Shown here: in pieces, positions 63,908 through 64,000 of the stretch | How positions within the stretch are numbered: the first letter of the stretch is position 1 | Layout: the number at the start of each line of letters is the position of its first letter | Origin: Aliidiomarina celeris | GTDB taxonomy: Bacteria > Pseudomonadota > Gammaproteobacteria > Enterobacterales > Alteromonadaceae | Direction of reading: 5' to 3' | NCBI RefSeq assembly: GCF_003316875.1 | Contig: NZ_QMIL01000001.1 | Location: forward strand, 186,001-250,000 | DNA length: 64,000 nt | The notes under the pieces: model-generated | What the model was told of the DNA's origin: nothing | The model's input: the letters and a program-made list of their open reading frames with translations, nothing else | Database searches by the model: none | Translations under genes and position numbers: made by a program

Positions 63908-64000
63908 ATGCAGTCTTCTTATAGCCGTGATGAGCTTTTAGCTTGTAGCCGCGGTGAACTTTTTGGTCCCGGCAATAGCCAACTTCCTGCGCCCAATATG
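63908..64000 (+). CDS. fabA: 3-hydroxydecanoyl-ACP dehydratase FabA (partial, 5' end)
   Basis: The first 31 codons, cut by the window end. The peptide begins [20 protein letters not shown] and continues [11 protein letters not shown], matching the FabA N-terminus (E. coli SYTKEDLLASGRGELFG, then PQLPAPNM). The enzyme introduces the double bond in unsaturated fatty acid synthesis. AATAGGATAAACGT before the ATG serves as ribosome-binding site. The order lonH then fabA matches E. coli apart from the inserted island. Confidence 0.93.
   Translation, partial: MQSSYSRDELLACSRGELFGPGNSQLPAPNM

Overview
The window looks like the chromosome of a marine gammaproteobacterium of the Alteromonadales, most likely Idiomarinaceae. 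This is inferred from gene content and order: rluE-mnmA-hflD-purB-roxA, a cbb3 oxidase cluster next to fnr, uspE and ttcA, a leucine dehydrogenase, and a lonH-type protease upstream of fabA. No database search was possible. I saw no rRNA, tRNA or CRISPR array.

Region 1 (about 1-13,270) is a decayed chromosomal integron. A broken integron integrase (6258-7051, minus strand) lies between two inverted attI-like sites (6033-6075 and 7324-7363). A third attI-like site (12630-12672) is followed by a second integrase scrap. Cassettes read left from the first attI on the minus strand: a large frameshifted restriction-modification gene, a 41-residue ORF, a toxin-antitoxin pair, a membrane protein and a GFA protein. 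Cassettes read right from the second attI on the plus strand: a small membrane protein, a beta-lactamase-like lipoprotein, a DUF4160/DUF2442 pair and a multi-span membrane protein. A second toxin-antitoxin pair reads left from the third attI. Many cassette ends can be placed to the base, because the start of each cassette is the reverse complement of its own terminal R'' box. An IS110-type transposase scrap lies at about 11,850-11,995.

Region 2 (13,271-36,080) is core chromosome. It has a YqaA-like membrane protein, a DJ-1/PfpI protein, an acetyltransferase, leucine dehydrogenase, the tRNA-modification/purine operon, a Bax-like glucosaminidase, ttcA, uspE and fnr. The cytochrome cbb3 oxidase genes follow, with structural genes ccoNOQP separated by a terminator from assembly genes ccoHIS and a TauE/SafE protein. 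Then come a MaoC-like dehydratase and an NfeD protein.

Region 3 (36,121-49,855) is the most unusual part. An SPFH protein is followed by a plus-strand run: a Ser/Thr kinase with a beta-helix ectodomain, two PP2C phosphatases, an FHA adaptor, a second kinase of the same design, a triple-FHA ABCG-type transporter and an LEA14-like lipoprotein. Both kinases have a cytoplasmic kinase domain, one membrane span, four repeats with a W...YL..CxxC pattern, and a long right-handed beta-helix predicted to be periplasmic. This suggests a phospho-signalling circuit that senses the envelope and controls an exporter through FHA domains. No type VI secretion gene is present. The FHA-ABC architecture resembles mycobacterial Rv1747, a substrate of PknF.

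Region 4 (50,032-54,404) holds a CAT-like acetyltransferase, two outer-membrane proteins and lonH. Region 5 (54,405-63,810) is a heavy-metal island inserted between lonH and fabA and flanked by 32-bp direct repeats (30/32 identical). It carries a YnfA-like protein, two CDF transporters, a MerR-type regulator with a textbook 19-bp-spacer promoter, a CzcI-like His-rich protein, czcCBA and a DUF3703 protein, but no integrase. The window ends in the first 31 codons of fabA, whose FabR operator is intact.
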